A DNA stretch of 64,000 bases from Alteraurantiacibacter aquimixticola (GCF_004965515.1 NZ_SSHH01000001.1:933280-997279); one strand, 5' to 3'. Positions 51,531-61,218 are shown, numbered from the stretch's first letter. Made by a program: numbers and translations. Notes: generated by a model not told the origin, from the letters alone.

Positions 51531-53282
51531 TCAGAATGTCTCTATGGGTGCCGTCGCGGCGGTGTCGCTGCCCGCTTCCACTGCGCAGAGCCAAGCGGCC
51601 ACTTTGGGCAGCTCGCTGTCGAAGAAATGACGGCAGGCGCGGATCTTTCCTTCGGCGAAATGCGCCTGCGTCTCTGCCGACCTGTCCAGCCTTGCGGCGG
51701 TGACGGCTTGTTCCAGCCAGATCCAGCCCAATACCACATGGCCGAACGCCCAGAGGAACGGCGTCGCATTGTCGAAAGCGCGTTCGGCGGGGCGGTCGGA
51801 GAGCTGTTGCAGGCACGCTTCGATGGCCGACCATGCCTGTAGCATGGATGGCGCCAGCCCGCGCAGTTCCTCGATGCTTTCGGCGCGTTTGGCTGCCGCT
51901 TCCAGCTTTGCTTTCAGTAAGGGCAGGGCGCTGCCATCGCGCAGGATCTTGCGGCCAAGCAGGTCCATCGCCTGGATCCCGGTCGTGCCTTCGTGGATCG
52001 GGTTCAGCCGGTTGTCGCGCCACAATTGCTCGACATGGAATTCGCGCGTGTAGCCATATCCGCCATGGATCTGGATCGCGATGTCATTGGCGGCGAGGCC
52101 ATATTCGGAAGGCCATGTCTTGGCGATGGGCGTCAGCAGGTCCAGCAGGGCTGTGCTGTCCGGATCGCCATGCGCGTCAACCAGCTTCGCGCAATAGAGG
52201 CACAGGGCCAGCGAACCCTCGGCATAGGCCTTTTGCGACAGCAGCATGCGCCGCACGTCGGGGTGGTGGATGATCGCCACCGGCTCCCCATCTCGCACGC
52301 CCATGGGGCGGCCTTGCAGCCGTTCCTGCGCATATTGCAGGGAGAGGAGGTAAGAGCGATAGCCGAGCGCCGCCGCGCCAAGGCCCACCGAAATGCGCGC
52401 CTCGTTCATCATCATGAACATCTGCCGCAGCCCTTCGCCCGGCTGGCCGACCAGCCACCCGATTGCGCCGTTATTCTCGCCGAAATTGAGCAGGCAATTG
52501 GCCGTGCCACGATAACCCATCTTGTGGTTGAGGCCGGCGACCGAAACATCGTTACGCGCGCCATCGGGCAGGATCTTGGGCGCGATGAAGAGCGACAGGC
52601 CCGCAGTGCCATCGGGCAGCTTGCCGTCAATGCCCGGCACCTTGGCGAGCACGAGGTGGACGATATTCCCGCTCACATCCTGGTCCCCGCCAGAGATCCA
52701 CATCTTGTTGCCCTGCAGGCGATAGCGCTGGCCCAGCTCGTCCTCGCCATCGGGCTGCGCGCGCGTCCTGATCTCCGCCAGGCTGGACCCCGCCTGCGGC
52801 TCGGACAGGCACATGGTGCCGAACCATTCGCCGGCGATCTGCGGACGGGCGAAGGCCTCGACCTGCGCAGGCGACCCGAAAGCCGCGATCAACCGTGCAT
52901 TGGCCGCTGTCAGCATGGGATAGGCCGCCGTCGCCACATTGGCCGCGGCGAAATGCGCAAAGGAGGCGGCGCAGGCGAGGAATGGCAGGTCGAAACCGCC
53001 CAGCTCCTCCGCGAAGCCTGCGGCGAACAGGCCCGCATCCGCATAATGCCCCAGGGCCTCGCCGATCTGCGGCAGGATATGCACGCCGTCCGCATCGAGG
53101 CTGGGTTCATGCGTATCGGAGGCCTTGTAGTGGCTGAGGAAGTGCTCCTCCGCCAAACGTGCCGACAGGTCGATGATCGCATCCACCGTTTCGGCATCGG
53201 TCGTCTCGCCGATATTCAGCCAGTCATGCAGGCAGAACTGCACATCCCGGCGCGACAGGAGCTTGTCGGTCGCCTCCGCCAT
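51531..53282 (-). CDS. Acyl-CoA dehydrogenase
   Basis: A 583-residue FAD enzyme of beta-oxidation. Family motifs: [80 protein letters not shown] and [19 protein letters not shown]. The extra 150-residue C-terminal helical region fits the larger dehydrogenases with an acyl-CoA dehydrogenase C-terminal domain. The EGTTGIQ segment carries the catalytic-base region. It overlaps the SDR gene upstream by one base (TGATG). Confidence 0.9.
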   Translation of the reverse strand: MAEATDKLLSRRDVQFCLHDWLNIGETTDAETVDAIIDLSARLAEEHFLSHYKASDTHEPSLDADGVHILPQIGEALGHYADAGLFAAGFAEELGGFDLPFLACAASFAHFAAANVATAAYPMLTAANARLIAAFGSPAQVEAFARPQIAGEWFGTMCLSEPQAGSSLAEIRTRAQPDGEDELGQRYRLQGNKMWISGGDQDVSGNIVHLVLAKVPGIDGKLPDGTAGLSLFIAPKILPDGARNDVSVAGLNHKMGYRGTANCLLNFGENNGAIGWLVGQPGEGLRQMFMMMNEARISVGLGAAALGYRSYLLSLQYAQERLQGRPMGVRDGEPVAIIHHPDVRRMLLSQKAYAEGSLALCLYCAKLVDAHGDPDSTALLDLLTPIAKTWPSEYGLAANDIAIQIHGGYGYTREFHVEQLWRDNRLNPIHEGTTGIQAMDLLGRKILRDGSALPLLKAKLEAAAKRAESIEELRGLAPSMLQAWSAIEACLQQLSDRPAERAFDNATPFLWAFGHVVLGWIWLEQAVTAARLDRSAETQAHFAEGKIRACRHFFDSELPKVAAWLCAVEAGSDTAATAPIETF

Positions 53283-54061
53283 CAGATGATCGTGGCGCCG
53301 CCATCCACGATGAGCGTCTGCCCGGTGATATGCGCACCGGCATCGCCGGACAGCAGCAGCGCCGCGCCTTTCAGGTCGTCATCACCGCCAAGCCTGCCGA
53401 GCGGGGTCTGTTCGACGATCTCCTTGCCATATTCGGCCAAAGTGCCGTCGGTCATCCTGGACGGGAAGAAGCCGGGGGCGAGCGAGTTCACGCGGATATT
53501 GCGCGGTCCCCATTCGGCAGCGAGCGCACGTGTCATGCTGACGACGCCGCCCTTGGCCGCGTTATAGGCGACGGTACCGGGACGGTTGGGCAAATGGCCG
53601 ACATAGGCGGCAACCGATGCGACATTGAGCACCGCACCCTTGCCCTGCGGCAGGAAGGCCGCATTGGCCGCCGCCTGCGTCAGGTGGAAGATGCTGGAAA
53701 GGCTAAGGCCGATCACCTTGTTCCAGCCATCGAGCGGATAATCCTCCGCCTTCGCGCCCCAGGTCGCGCCCGCACTGTTCACCAGCACGTCCATCCTTCC
53801 GAAGGCATCCATCGCCTGTTTGCAGACGTCTGGCGCGTTGGCCGGATCGAGCAGGTCCGCGGCGATGGCCTTCGCCTCGATCCCTTGTTCGGCGAGCTTC
53901 GCCACGGCCTCGTCCAGCTCATGCTGCTTGCGGGCGACCAACGCGACCTTGGCGCCATATTCGCCCAGCGCCTCGGCAATCTGGAAGCCGAGCCCGCGCG
54001 AGCCGCCGGAAATGAGCGCGACGCGCCCGGTCAGGTCGAACAGTTTGGTCAGTTGCGTCAT
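53282..54061 (-). CDS. SDR oxidoreductase
   Basis: A 259-residue short-chain dehydrogenase from ATG 54061 (MTQLTKLFDLTGRVALISGG). Cofactor motif GGSRGLGFQIA, NSAG in VLVNSAGATWG, catalytic Ser in NVASVAAYVG and Tyr/Lys in VAYNAAKGG; C-terminal HITGQTLIVDGG. It probably oxidises a hydroxy intermediate of the degraded compound. The start overlaps the hydratase/dehydrogenase stop (ATGA). It differs from the SDR at 49390 in length and active-site context, so the two likely act on different steps. Confidence 0.85.
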   Translation of the reverse strand: MTQLTKLFDLTGRVALISGGSRGLGFQIAEALGEYGAKVALVARKQHELDEAVAKLAEQGIEAKAIAADLLDPANAPDVCKQAMDAFGRMDVLVNSAGATWGAKAEDYPLDGWNKVIGLSLSSIFHLTQAAANAAFLPQGKGAVLNVASVAAYVGHLPNRPGTVAYNAAKGGVVSMTRALAAEWGPRNIRVNSLAPGFFPSRMTDGTLAEYGKEIVEQTPLGRLGGDDDLKGAALLLSGDAGAHITGQTLIVDGGATII

Positions 54062-56130
54062 TTCGCGTTCAACTCCGAAAATGTGCCGCCGCTTTCGGCC
54101 AGCTTCACCAGCAGGGGGGAGGGCTCCCACGCCCAGCCATGCCTTTGGTCCGCATAGTGGCGGATCCTGGCCAGCACCGTGTCCAGCCCCAGCGTGTCGG
54201 CATAAAACATCGGTCCGCCGCGCAGGGCGGGAAAGCCGTATCCGTCGAGGAATACGACATCGATATCGACCGGGCGATAGGCTACGCCCTCTTCAAGGAT
54301 GCGCGCGCCTTCGTTCACCATCGCCAGCACGCAACGCTCGACGATTTCGCTGTCGGCGATTGTGCGCCTCTCGATGCCGAGGCGGCCCGATTCCGCGATG
54401 ATGAGGTCGGTGATCGCCGGATCCGGCTCCGGCGTGCGGCCATCGGGATAGAGATACATGCCCGCCCCGGTTTTCTGGCCGAAACGGCCGAGCTTGCACA
54501 CCTGGTCGGGTATCTTGGAATAGGGGCGGTCGGGCTGTTCCACCGCGCGGCGCTTGCGGATGCTCCAGCCGATATCCTGTCCGGCGAGGTCCATCACCCG
54601 GCACGGCCCCATGGCGAAACCGAACTTCTCCAGCGCCTGGTCCACTTGCGTGGGCAGGGCGCCTTCTTCCAGCAGGAACCATGCCTGGCGGAGATATTCC
54701 TCGAAAATGCGATTGCCGATGAAGCCATCGCAATTGCCGGCGACGACCGCCGTTTTGCCCAATGCCTTGGCGAAACCCATTGCGCTTTGCAGCACGTCGG
54801 GAGAGGTCTTCGCGCCGCGCACCACTTCCAGCAGGCGCATGATATTCGCCGGGCTGAAGAAGTGCAGGCCAACCACCCGTTCGGGGCGCGAGGTGCATGC
54901 GGCGATGGCATCCAAGTCGAGCGTCGAGGTGTTGCTGCCAAGGATGGCATTGGGTCCGGCGAGGCGGTCAAGCTCTTCGAAGACCTGGCGCTTCACCGCC
55001 ATGTCCTCGAAAACCGCCTCGATAAACAGGTCGGCATCGCTAGCTTCGGACAACTTCCCCACGATCCGTAGCGCGCCCAGCTGGCGGTCGGCCGCCTCTT
55101 CGGACAGGCGGCCCTTATGGACGTTGCGCACGATGGTCCGCGCGATCGCGTCGCGCGCCTTCTCGCGCCCATCTTCGCGCGGTTCGACCAGAGCGACCGG
55201 AAGTCCTGCGGAAAGCACGGCCAGCGCGATGCCGGTACCCATCAACCCGCCGCCGATGATCGTGACACGCTCGACCTGCTGGCCTGTCCCCTTGGGTACC
55301 CCAGGCAGGTTGCGTACGGTGCGCCTGCCGAAGAAGCCATGGCGAAGCGCTTTCGATTCCGTCGATGCCATCAGCGCGGCGAAGCGTTCCGCTTCCAGTG
55401 CCAGCCCTTCGGCGAAGCTGCGTGATGCGATGGCTTCCACGCAGGCGACGATCTGCCTTGCCGCTTCTGTCGGCAGCCCCTTCTCGCGCGCTTCGGCGAT
55501 CGCGTCTGCCAGGTCGGCAGGGGGAGGGAGTTCGCTGGCTCGCCTGGGCAGGCCAAATTCGCCGGACTGGAACAGTGGTTTGCCCGCTTCCACCGGATCG
55601 CCATCGGACAACCGGTCGACAAGGCCCATCGCGACCGCCGCCTCCGCCTTGATCGGCTTGCCATCGAGCATCAGGCCAAGCGCCCTGGCTGCCCCGGCAA
55701 GGCGCGGCGCGCGCTGCGTGCCGCCTGCACCGGGTAGCAAGCCAAGGTTGATCTCCGGAAAGGCGAAGCGCGCATCATGCGTGGCGATGCGGTGATGGGC
55801 GGCCAGCGCCAGTTCCAGCCCGCCGCCGAAGCAGAAACCGTCAATGGCCGCGATCACCGGCTTGGGAGAGCTTTCGACCCGGTCGAGCAGCTCCCTGAGC
55901 AGGCCGATCTGTCCCTCTGGCCCGTCGAAATCCTTGATGTCCGCGCCCGCGCAGAAATTGCCCCCGGCACCGGTGAGGATGATGGCTTCAACCGTGCTGT
56001 CGGCGATCGCGTCGGAGACGGAGGCCAGCAACTCACCTACCAGGCCATTGCCAACCGACAGCGTGTTGAGCGGGGGATTGGCAAATTCGAGCACGAGAAT
56101 GCCCTCGCTGACGTGCCGCTCGATATGCAT
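54058..56130 (-). CDS. Fused enoyl-CoA hydratase/3-hydroxyacyl-CoA dehydrogenase (FadB/FadJ type)
   Basis: A 690-residue bifunctional enzyme from ATG 56130 (SD GGGAGGT). The N-terminal crotonase domain (about residues 1-190) has GGNFCAGADIKDF and DGFCFGGGLELALAAHHR, with Glu in LLPGAGGTQR. The NAD-binding motif IIGGGLMGTGIA lies near residue 300, followed by GSNTSTLDLDAIA, VGLHFFSPANIMRLLEVVRG and GFIGNRIF, then two C-terminal 3-hydroxyacyl-CoA dehydrogenase domains. It hydrates enoyl-CoA and oxidises the 3-hydroxy product. It is the first gene of the leftward operon. Confidence 0.92.
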   Translation of the reverse strand: MHIERHVSEGILVLEFANPPLNTLSVGNGLVGELLASVSDAIADSTVEAIILTGAGGNFCAGADIKDFDGPEGQIGLLRELLDRVESSPKPVIAAIDGFCFGGGLELALAAHHRIATHDARFAFPEINLGLLPGAGGTQRAPRLAGAARALGLMLDGKPIKAEAAVAMGLVDRLSDGDPVEAGKPLFQSGEFGLPRRASELPPPADLADAIAEAREKGLPTEAARQIVACVEAIASRSFAEGLALEAERFAALMASTESKALRHGFFGRRTVRNLPGVPKGTGQQVERVTIIGGGLMGTGIALAVLSAGLPVALVEPREDGREKARDAIARTIVRNVHKGRLSEEAADRQLGALRIVGKLSEASDADLFIEAVFEDMAVKRQVFEELDRLAGPNAILGSNTSTLDLDAIAACTSRPERVVGLHFFSPANIMRLLEVVRGAKTSPDVLQSAMGFAKALGKTAVVAGNCDGFIGNRIFEEYLRQAWFLLEEGALPTQVDQALEKFGFAMGPCRVMDLAGQDIGWSIRKRRAVEQPDRPYSKIPDQVCKLGRFGQKTGAGMYLYPDGRTPEPDPAITDLIIAESGRLGIERRTIADSEIVERCVLAMVNEGARILEEGVAYRPVDIDVVFLDGYGFPALRGGPMFYADTLGLDTVLARIRHYADQRHGWAWEPSPLLVKLAESGGTFSELNAK

Positions 56131-56196
56131 TCGCTTGTGACCTCCCGTTGGCGCTGCAGGGAATCGTTTCCCCGATATGGCCACATGTCTGGGCGA

Positions 56197-57453
56197 TCAG
56201 TGTGGGTCGGTCAACAATTTTTGAAAAAGTGTACTAGAGCCCTCCGTTCCCCTGATGCGGGTGAATAGCCAGAGGAACTGCGCCCGGGTCCGGGCGAGCA
56301 TTTCGGTCGGCGCGCCGGTGGCCAGCGCACGGACAAGCGCGCCCACGAACATGGCCTGGCACAGGATCGCATTATGCGGGCTGGAGCCGGAGATCGTTGC
56401 AAGGCGACGGGACCATCCGACCACCTGGTCACCGATCGCGGAGGCCACGTCCGGGCGAAGATCGTCGTCGCGGGCCGCTTCCAGCCAGATCGAATAATGG
56501 GCGAGCGATTGCGCGGAAAACTGGGTTGCCTCGCGAATGAAAATCGCCGCCGTGACGTCCGCCAGTTCCTCCACGGACAAGCCGTTGCCATGCGATCCGG
56601 ACAGGGCCGCCCGGTAGCGGTCCTTGGATTGGGCGAACATGTGCTTCTGTGCCTGCTTGAGCAGGCCGGAAATGCTCCCGAAGTGATAGGCAGGCGCGGT
56701 CATGGAAACGCCCGACTTGCGCGCAATCGCCGAATAGCCGACGGCGCCGGTGCCTCCTGCGATCAACAGGTCTACCGCTGCCTGAAGGATCTGCTCACGG
56801 GTGGCCTTCGCCTTGTCGGTCTGAGGTGGCGGTAGCGATGCATCCGAAGGCTCCGTTGCCGCATCCAGCTTCCATTCGCGATGCAGGTCCTGCCCGTTCG
56901 CCACGGCTTCGATCTGCGCTTCGTCCAGCCCCAGCGCGCGGGTGAAAAACAGCAGGCCCACGGTGAGGTCGATCATGGAAGCTATGCGCAGCTCATCATG
57001 CTCTTCACCGAAAGCCCGGGCCACTTGCACCCAGGCAGTTTCCAGCTGTGCGTACCACGTGGACGCGCTGGATCGGCCGCCTTCCGTCCGGGCGAAATCC
57101 AGCATGATCTCTCCCCATGCCAGTGCCGCGGAGCGGTTCTTCCCGGCGGCGTTGCGCAGGATTTTCAGCGACAGGTCGGCCAGCGTCTCCGGCTGCCGTT
57201 GCCCGCCTTCGCATTCGCGCGCGATCGCCTGAAACCGCGCGACATAGCTTTCCAGCAGCAGGTGCGATGCATGATCCACCATCTCCTGCTTGGTGCGGAA
57301 GTGATAGGTGGTGGTCGAAAGCGAAATGCCGCCGGTCGCGGCAACGCGGCGATGCGTCAGCCGGCTCACCCCGTGCGATGCGAGCGTTTCGATGACCGAT
57401 TGCGCAATACGGTCGGTCGTCTCACCCCGATCCAGGGTCGATACGGTTTCCAC
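56197..57453 (-). CDS. Double-TetR fusion regulator
   Basis: A 418-residue protein containing two complete TetR modules in tandem. Module one (about 1-190) has RIAQSVIETLASHGVSRLTH, then RRVAATGGISLSTTTYHFRT. Module two (about 210-418) has REQILQAAVDLLIAGGTGAV, then SAIARKSGVSMTAPAYHFGS. Each keeps its own ligand-domain helices. A single chain with two DNA-binding domains could mimic the dimer. GTG 57453 has GAGGA at the right distance; the longer frame is rejected because its extra residues are read through the palindrome at 57469-57485. It precedes the beta-oxidation operon by 66 bases and likely controls it. Confidence 0.85.
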   Translation of the reverse strand: METVSTLDRGETTDRIAQSVIETLASHGVSRLTHRRVAATGGISLSTTTYHFRTKQEMVDHASHLLLESYVARFQAIARECEGGQRQPETLADLSLKILRNAAGKNRSAALAWGEIMLDFARTEGGRSSASTWYAQLETAWVQVARAFGEEHDELRIASMIDLTVGLLFFTRALGLDEAQIEAVANGQDLHREWKLDAATEPSDASLPPPQTDKAKATREQILQAAVDLLIAGGTGAVGYSAIARKSGVSMTAPAYHFGSISGLLKQAQKHMFAQSKDRYRAALSGSHGNGLSVEELADVTAAIFIREATQFSAQSLAHYSIWLEAARDDDLRPDVASAIGDQVVGWSRRLATISGSSPHNAILCQAMFVGALVRALATGAPTEMLARTRAQFLWLFTRIRGTEGSSTLFQKLLTDPH

Positions 57454-57468
57454 TTGATCCTCGCGACG

Positions 57469-57485
57469 TCGCCCATGTTGGGCGA
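57469..57485. promoter_or_regulatory. Palindrome, probable autoregulatory operator of double-TetR
   Basis: TCGCCCATGTTGGGCGA has perfect 7-bp arms around TGT and lies 16 bases upstream of the regulator's GTG. Its sequence differs from the TTCACn8GTGAA sites, so the two TetR proteins probably have separate targets. Confidence 0.5.
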
Positions 57486-57696
57486 GTGAATGCCACAATG
57501 CCCAGCAAAGAGCAAAATTTTGAAAATATGTACGCCACCTACAGGTGCGTGGTCCGAATCCGATACGCCGGGAGCCGCAACCAAACGCACAGATCTGGTT
57601 TACGGCTGGCCCAGAGCGGATGGATCAGGCGCTCGATGGCCCAGACAGCGCGGAACCTTCCGCAGGCCGCCAAGAAAACCGCGCGGCGAAAAATTT

Positions 57697-57714
57697 CTGT
57701 CATGAAGCTGTGAA
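57697..57714 (+). promoter_or_regulatory. Pho-box-like site before metallophosphoesterase gene
   Basis: CTGTCATGAAGCTGTGAA consists of a perfect CTGTCAT, a 4-base spacer and CTGTGAA, matching two of the 7-bp PhoB half-sites with 11-bp periodicity. It is 60 bases before the GTG start. Phosphate-starvation control is inferred. Confidence 0.55.
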
Positions 57715-57774
57715 ACGGAGTGGCCCCTCCATTTGCGCCTTCCCGGGCGCTCATTGATCGAGAGGGCTCATTTC

Positions 57775-58857
57775 GTGAAACGTCGTACCTTTTTGACCGC
57801 TGGCACCCTGCTGGCTTCGAGCGCCATGGTCCGCGCCCAACCCGCTGCGAACCTGTTCGACGCGAGCACCTCGTCGCCGGACGAGAATGCACTTCGCTTT
57901 CGCCCTGACGGCAAGTTCAAGCTGCTCGTCGTCAGCGACATGCACTACATTCCCGAGCCGGATGCCGACGGGATCGCGCTGACGGAAAAGCTGATCGATA
58001 TCGAGAAACCCGACCTCGTGATTGCGACGGGGGACAACATTTCCGGCGATCGCTGCGACACGCCCGCCGATGTCGAGGCGGCTGTTCGCAATGTCGCGAC
58101 CGCGATGGAAAACAAGCAGGTGCCGTGGGCCATCGTCCTCGGCAATCACGACCAGGAGCATTTCGCCCGCACCGGTGTGACGCGCGAGCAGGTCTTCGAA
58201 TATTACGAGAGCTATCCCTTCAACCGGAATGGCGGCTGGCAGCGGGGAATTTCGGGCGCGGGGAACAAGGATCTCCTGCTCTGGGATTCCGAAGGTCGGG
58301 AGCTGGTCAATGCGCTGTGGCTGATCGATTCGGGAGAAGGTCACCCGGACCGCTCGATCCGCTACGAATGGATCCGCACGGACCAGGTTGGCTGGTACTG
58401 GTCGCGGTCCGCAGTGCTGGAACAGCATTACGGACGCCGGATTCCCGGCCTCATGTTCTTCCACATCCCCCTGCCCGAATTCCAGGAGATGATCCTGAGC
58501 AGGAAGGTCATTGGTGAACGCCATGAGACGGAATCCCCCTCGCGCATCAACAGCGGCATGTTCGCCGCCGTCCTCGATCGCGGCGACGTAATGGGCATCT
58601 TCTGCGGCCACGACCATGTGAACAATTACCTCGGCAAGTATCGTGGCGTGATGCTGGGGCAGGTCGGCGTGGTCGGCTATTACGGCTATCCGCACACGCC
58701 GCCAGAGGACATCACGAATGACCGGGCGAGGGGCGGTCGCGTGATCGAGCTCGACCAAAGGCGCCCCGGCCAGTTCCGCAGCTGGATGCGCTTCCGTGAC
58801 GGAACCACGAATTGGGAAAGTTGGTCCGACGCCTATTTCGAGGCGGAGATCGAGTAG
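57775..58857 (+). CDS. Secreted metallophosphoesterase (calcineurin-like)
   Basis: A 360-residue exported enzyme from GTG 57775 (AGAGGG eight bases upstream). The twin-arginine-like signal KRRTFLTAGTLLASSAMVRA precedes metal-ligand motifs in the canonical order: VVSDMHY, ATGDNIS, LGNHDQEH and CGHDHVNNY, with an intervening FHIPLPEF. It resembles purple-acid/Dcr2-like phosphatases and would hydrolyse phosphomono- or diesters outside the cytoplasm. A Pho-box-like element lies upstream and a glycerophosphodiesterase gene follows a few kilobases on, so a phosphate-scavenging role is likely. Confidence 0.85.
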   Translation: MKRRTFLTAGTLLASSAMVRAQPAANLFDASTSSPDENALRFRPDGKFKLLVVSDMHYIPEPDADGIALTEKLIDIEKPDLVIATGDNISGDRCDTPADVEAAVRNVATAMENKQVPWAIVLGNHDQEHFARTGVTREQVFEYYESYPFNRNGGWQRGISGAGNKDLLLWDSEGRELVNALWLIDSGEGHPDRSIRYEWIRTDQVGWYWSRSAVLEQHYGRRIPGLMFFHIPLPEFQEMILSRKVIGERHETESPSRINSGMFAAVLDRGDVMGIFCGHDHVNNYLGKYRGVMLGQVGVVGYYGYPHTPPEDITNDRARGGRVIELDQRRPGQFRSWMRFRDGTTNWESWSDAYFEAEIE

Positions 58858-58943
58858 GGGCCCTCAGCCCTGCCGTCCGAACACCTGTCATATTCATGCT
58901 GCAAGCAAGGAAGCGGGGGAGGCCGACCAGGCAGGGGGCGGTC

Positions 58944-60302
58944 ATGGGATCTTGGCAGAACGGTTTACGGACAGGTGAGGACTGGCTGAGGCGCAAGCTC
59001 GCCGAAGCGCATCCGGCTGTCTTCGCCCTCTACGGAGGGGGGATGGCGTTCGGCACCTATTTTGCCATGTATGCTTACCGCAAGCCCTTCACTGCGGCGA
59101 CGTTCGAGCCGGTGGCGGGATGGGAGATCGACTACAAGATCATCCTCGTTCTAGCGCAGATCGTTGGATATGCCCTGTCCAAGGTGATCGGCATTCGTGT
59201 TGTGTCGGAGGTCACGCCCAACAGGCGCGCAGCGTCCATTTTGGTGTGCGTTCTGGCGGCGGAGGGAGCGCTTGTCGGCTTCTGGCTGGTGCCGCCTCCC
59301 TACAATGCGGCCTTCCTGTTCCTGAATGGCCTGCCCCTTGGCATGATCTGGGGGCTCGTCTTCGGGTTTCTGGAAGGACGGCGCCTGTCGGAAGTACTTG
59401 GCGCCATCCTGTGCGCCAGCTTCATCATCGCTTCCGGCGTGGTGAGATCGGTGGGCAAGTGGACCATGAACGCGGGTCTCGCCGATGCCTATTCCATGCC
59501 TGCGCTGACCGGCCTCGTCTTTGCGCCGCTACTCATGATCTGCGTGGGCGGGCTGGCCTGCATGCCCGAACCCGATCACGCGGACAGGATAGCCCGCAGG
59601 CACCGTGCGCCGATGAACCGGGCGGCGCGGCGGGCATTGTTGCGCGCCTACGCGCCGGGCTTTGCTGCGCTGATCGTCCTCTATGTGATGCTCACCGCAT
59701 TGCGCGATTTTCGCGACAATTTCGCGGCCGAGATTTGGGAGGGGCTCGGGTATGGCGATAGCGCCAGCGTCTTTGCCCTGTCCGAAATCCCCGGCGCGGT
59801 GATTGTGCTGGTCGCGCTGGCTGCGCTCGTCCTCATCAAGGACAACTTCATCGCCCTCGTCGCCAATTTCCTGCTGATCGCGACCGGACTGGTCATGATC
59901 ACCCTGTCCACGCTGCTGTTCGAGAGCCACATCCTGTCACCGCTCGTGTGGATGATGCTTCTCGGCACCGGCCTCTATCTCGGCTACACGCCGTTCAGCG
60001 CCATGCTGTTCGACCGCATGATTGCCAATACCCAGGCTGTCGCGACCGCAGGATTCCTGATCTATGTTGCGGACGCGAGCGGCTATGCGGGTTCGGTGGC
60101 GCTGGTGCTGCTGAAATCGTTTGGCAATCTCGACCTTGCCTGGGTGGATTTCCTGATCCTCGCTTCCTACGCGACCGCCGGCTTCGGCTTCGTCCTGCTG
60201 TTTCTGGCGATGCTCTATTTCAGGGCGCGATTGGTCGGGCACACGCCAGGACATTCACTTCGCAATGCCGAGCCGGAACGAAGCAGCCTTACTCCGCGAT
60301 GA
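58944..60302 (+). CDS. DUF5690 MFS-like membrane protein
   Basis: A 452-residue protein with about twelve membrane helices. Conserved DUF5690 features include AMYAYRKPFTAATFEPV near the first helix, LVFGFLEGRRLSEVLGAILC, SFIIASGVVRSVGKW, and YLGYTPFSAMLFDRMIA. The YRKPF segment recalls organophosphate:phosphate antiporters (GlpT/UhpT), which would suit transport of glycerol phosphate-type products here. I start it at ATG 58944 (GGGGG upstream). Its 3' end overlaps the convergent regulator gene by 14 bases. Substrate is unknown. Confidence 0.75.
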   Translation: MGSWQNGLRTGEDWLRRKLAEAHPAVFALYGGGMAFGTYFAMYAYRKPFTAATFEPVAGWEIDYKIILVLAQIVGYALSKVIGIRVVSEVTPNRRAASILVCVLAAEGALVGFWLVPPPYNAAFLFLNGLPLGMIWGLVFGFLEGRRLSEVLGAILCASFIIASGVVRSVGKWTMNAGLADAYSMPALTGLVFAPLLMICVGGLACMPEPDHADRIARRHRAPMNRAARRALLRAYAPGFAALIVLYVMLTALRDFRDNFAAEIWEGLGYGDSASVFALSEIPGAVIVLVALAALVLIKDNFIALVANFLLIATGLVMITLSTLLFESHILSPLVWMMLLGTGLYLGYTPFSAMLFDRMIANTQAVATAGFLIYVADASGYAGSVALVLLKSFGNLDLAWVDFLILASYATAGFGFVLLFLAMLYFRARLVGHTPGHSLRNAEPERSSLTPR

Positions 60303-61044
60303 GGATACGCACCGCACCCAGGGCGGAGCGGATTTCGGGCGGCGGCATCTTGTCGGTTATGATCGTATCGATCTGGTCGAGATGGAAGGTGTGCACCAGC
60401 CCGCCCTTTCCGATCTTGCTCGAATCCGCAAGGACGATGACCTTGCGGGCCATGGGAGCCATGGCCCGTTTGAACTTCGCCTCGTCCATGTCGAAATCCA
60501 GCCCGCCGCGCGCCGGGTCGATCGCGCCGATCGAGAAGAAGGCGATCTCGGGCGCATATTTGACCGCCTGGCTGATTGCCTCATTCCCGAAGGCGGACAG
60601 GTAGTAGGGGTTGATCTCGCCACCGGTGAAAAACACGCGATTGTTGCCGATGAGAGCCATCTGCCGGGCAACGAGCAGCGAGTTCGTGACAACCGAGAGC
60701 GCGTTGGCCGCCCGCAGGTGTTCCGCTGCGTAGTAGGACGTCGTGCCCGAATCGATGAGGACCGTCATTCCATCCTCGACGAGCGAGGCGGCGGCGGCGC
60801 CGATCGATTCTTTCGCTTGCTGATTGTCCTTCAGACGCCGGAGATAGCTCGTTTCGAGCGGATTCTCGCGAATCCGGACTCCTCCATGCAGCTTCTCCAC
60901 CTGGCCGTCATTTTCCATGGCCTTGATATCGCGGCGGATTGTTTCTCCGGACACGCCAAAAGCCTCTGCCAGCTCGGCGATCGAACAGCTTCGGCGCTGT
61001 TCGAGATGCGACATGATCTCTTGGCGCCTGCTTTGCGAAATCAT
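60289..61044 (-). CDS. DeoR/GlpR-family transcriptional repressor
   Basis: A 251-residue regulator with an N-terminal winged HTH (SRRQEIMSHLEQRRSCSIAE, then LAEAFGVSGETIRRDIKAME) and a sugar-phosphate-sensing C-terminal domain (IDSGTTSYYAAEHLRAAN, VVTNSLLVARQM, RGGLDFDMDEAKFKRAM). Such proteins sense phosphorylated sugars or glycerol 3-phosphate. It is transcribed toward the DUF5690 gene and diverges from the glycerophosphodiesterase gene; a palindrome between the two starts is a plausible operator. A GlpR-like role is inferred. Confidence 0.85.
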   Translation of the reverse strand: MISQSRRQEIMSHLEQRRSCSIAELAEAFGVSGETIRRDIKAMENDGQVEKLHGGVRIRENPLETSYLRRLKDNQQAKESIGAAAASLVEDGMTVLIDSGTTSYYAAEHLRAANALSVVTNSLLVARQMALIGNNRVFFTGGEINPYYLSAFGNEAISQAVKYAPEIAFFSIGAIDPARGGLDFDMDEAKFKRAMAPMARKVIVLADSSKIGKGGLVHTFHLDQIDTIITDKMPPPEIRSALGAVRILIAE

Positions 61045-61107
61045 CCGAAATCCTCGTTTTATGTGGAATAATGTGGATACTGCTTCCTATTCGACAAACA
61101 TGCAAAT

Positions 61108-61122
61108 TATTCGATGCGAATA
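61108..61122. promoter_or_regulatory. Palindrome in the DeoR/phosphodiesterase divergent promoter
   Basis: TATTCGATGCGAATA has perfect 6-bp arms; a half copy (CTATTCGAC) lies 20 bases to the left. It is 64-78 bases upstream of the repressor ATG and 97 bases before the phosphodiesterase start. Confidence 0.45.
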
Positions 61123-61130
61123 CCACAGTA

Positions 61131-61148
61131 ATGTCACATAGCTTTCAT
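61131..61148 (+). promoter_or_regulatory. Pho-box-like site before glycerophosphodiesterase gene
   Basis: ATGTCACATAGCTTTCAT aligns with the PhoB consensus: half-sites ATGTCAC (5/7) and CTTTCAT (6/7) separated by exactly four bases. Together with the site at 57697 it suggests coordinate phosphate control. Confidence 0.45.
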
Positions 61149-61218
61149 CATGCCGATCTAGCCAGCCCTGCGAATGGAAGCGGCTCGTCCCTTCCGGATG
61201 GATGGTGGGATCGGTTTA

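Larger units (their letters stand above)
57454..57774. other. Intergenic region between double-TetR and phosphoesterase genes
   Basis: This 321-base gap has no convincing gene; short open frames in it lack ribosome sites and family features. It contains the 17-bp palindrome near the TetR start, an AT-rich stretch (AAAATTTTGAAAATATG near 57512-57530) and a Pho-box-like element before the phosphoesterase, so it is a divergent promoter region. Confidence 0.7.

Noticed and set aside
51514-52023. N-terminal extension of the thiolase frame
   Set aside because: It runs antisense-free but in the wrong frame across the 3' half of the acyl-CoA dehydrogenase gene; thiolase homology begins at ATG 51513.
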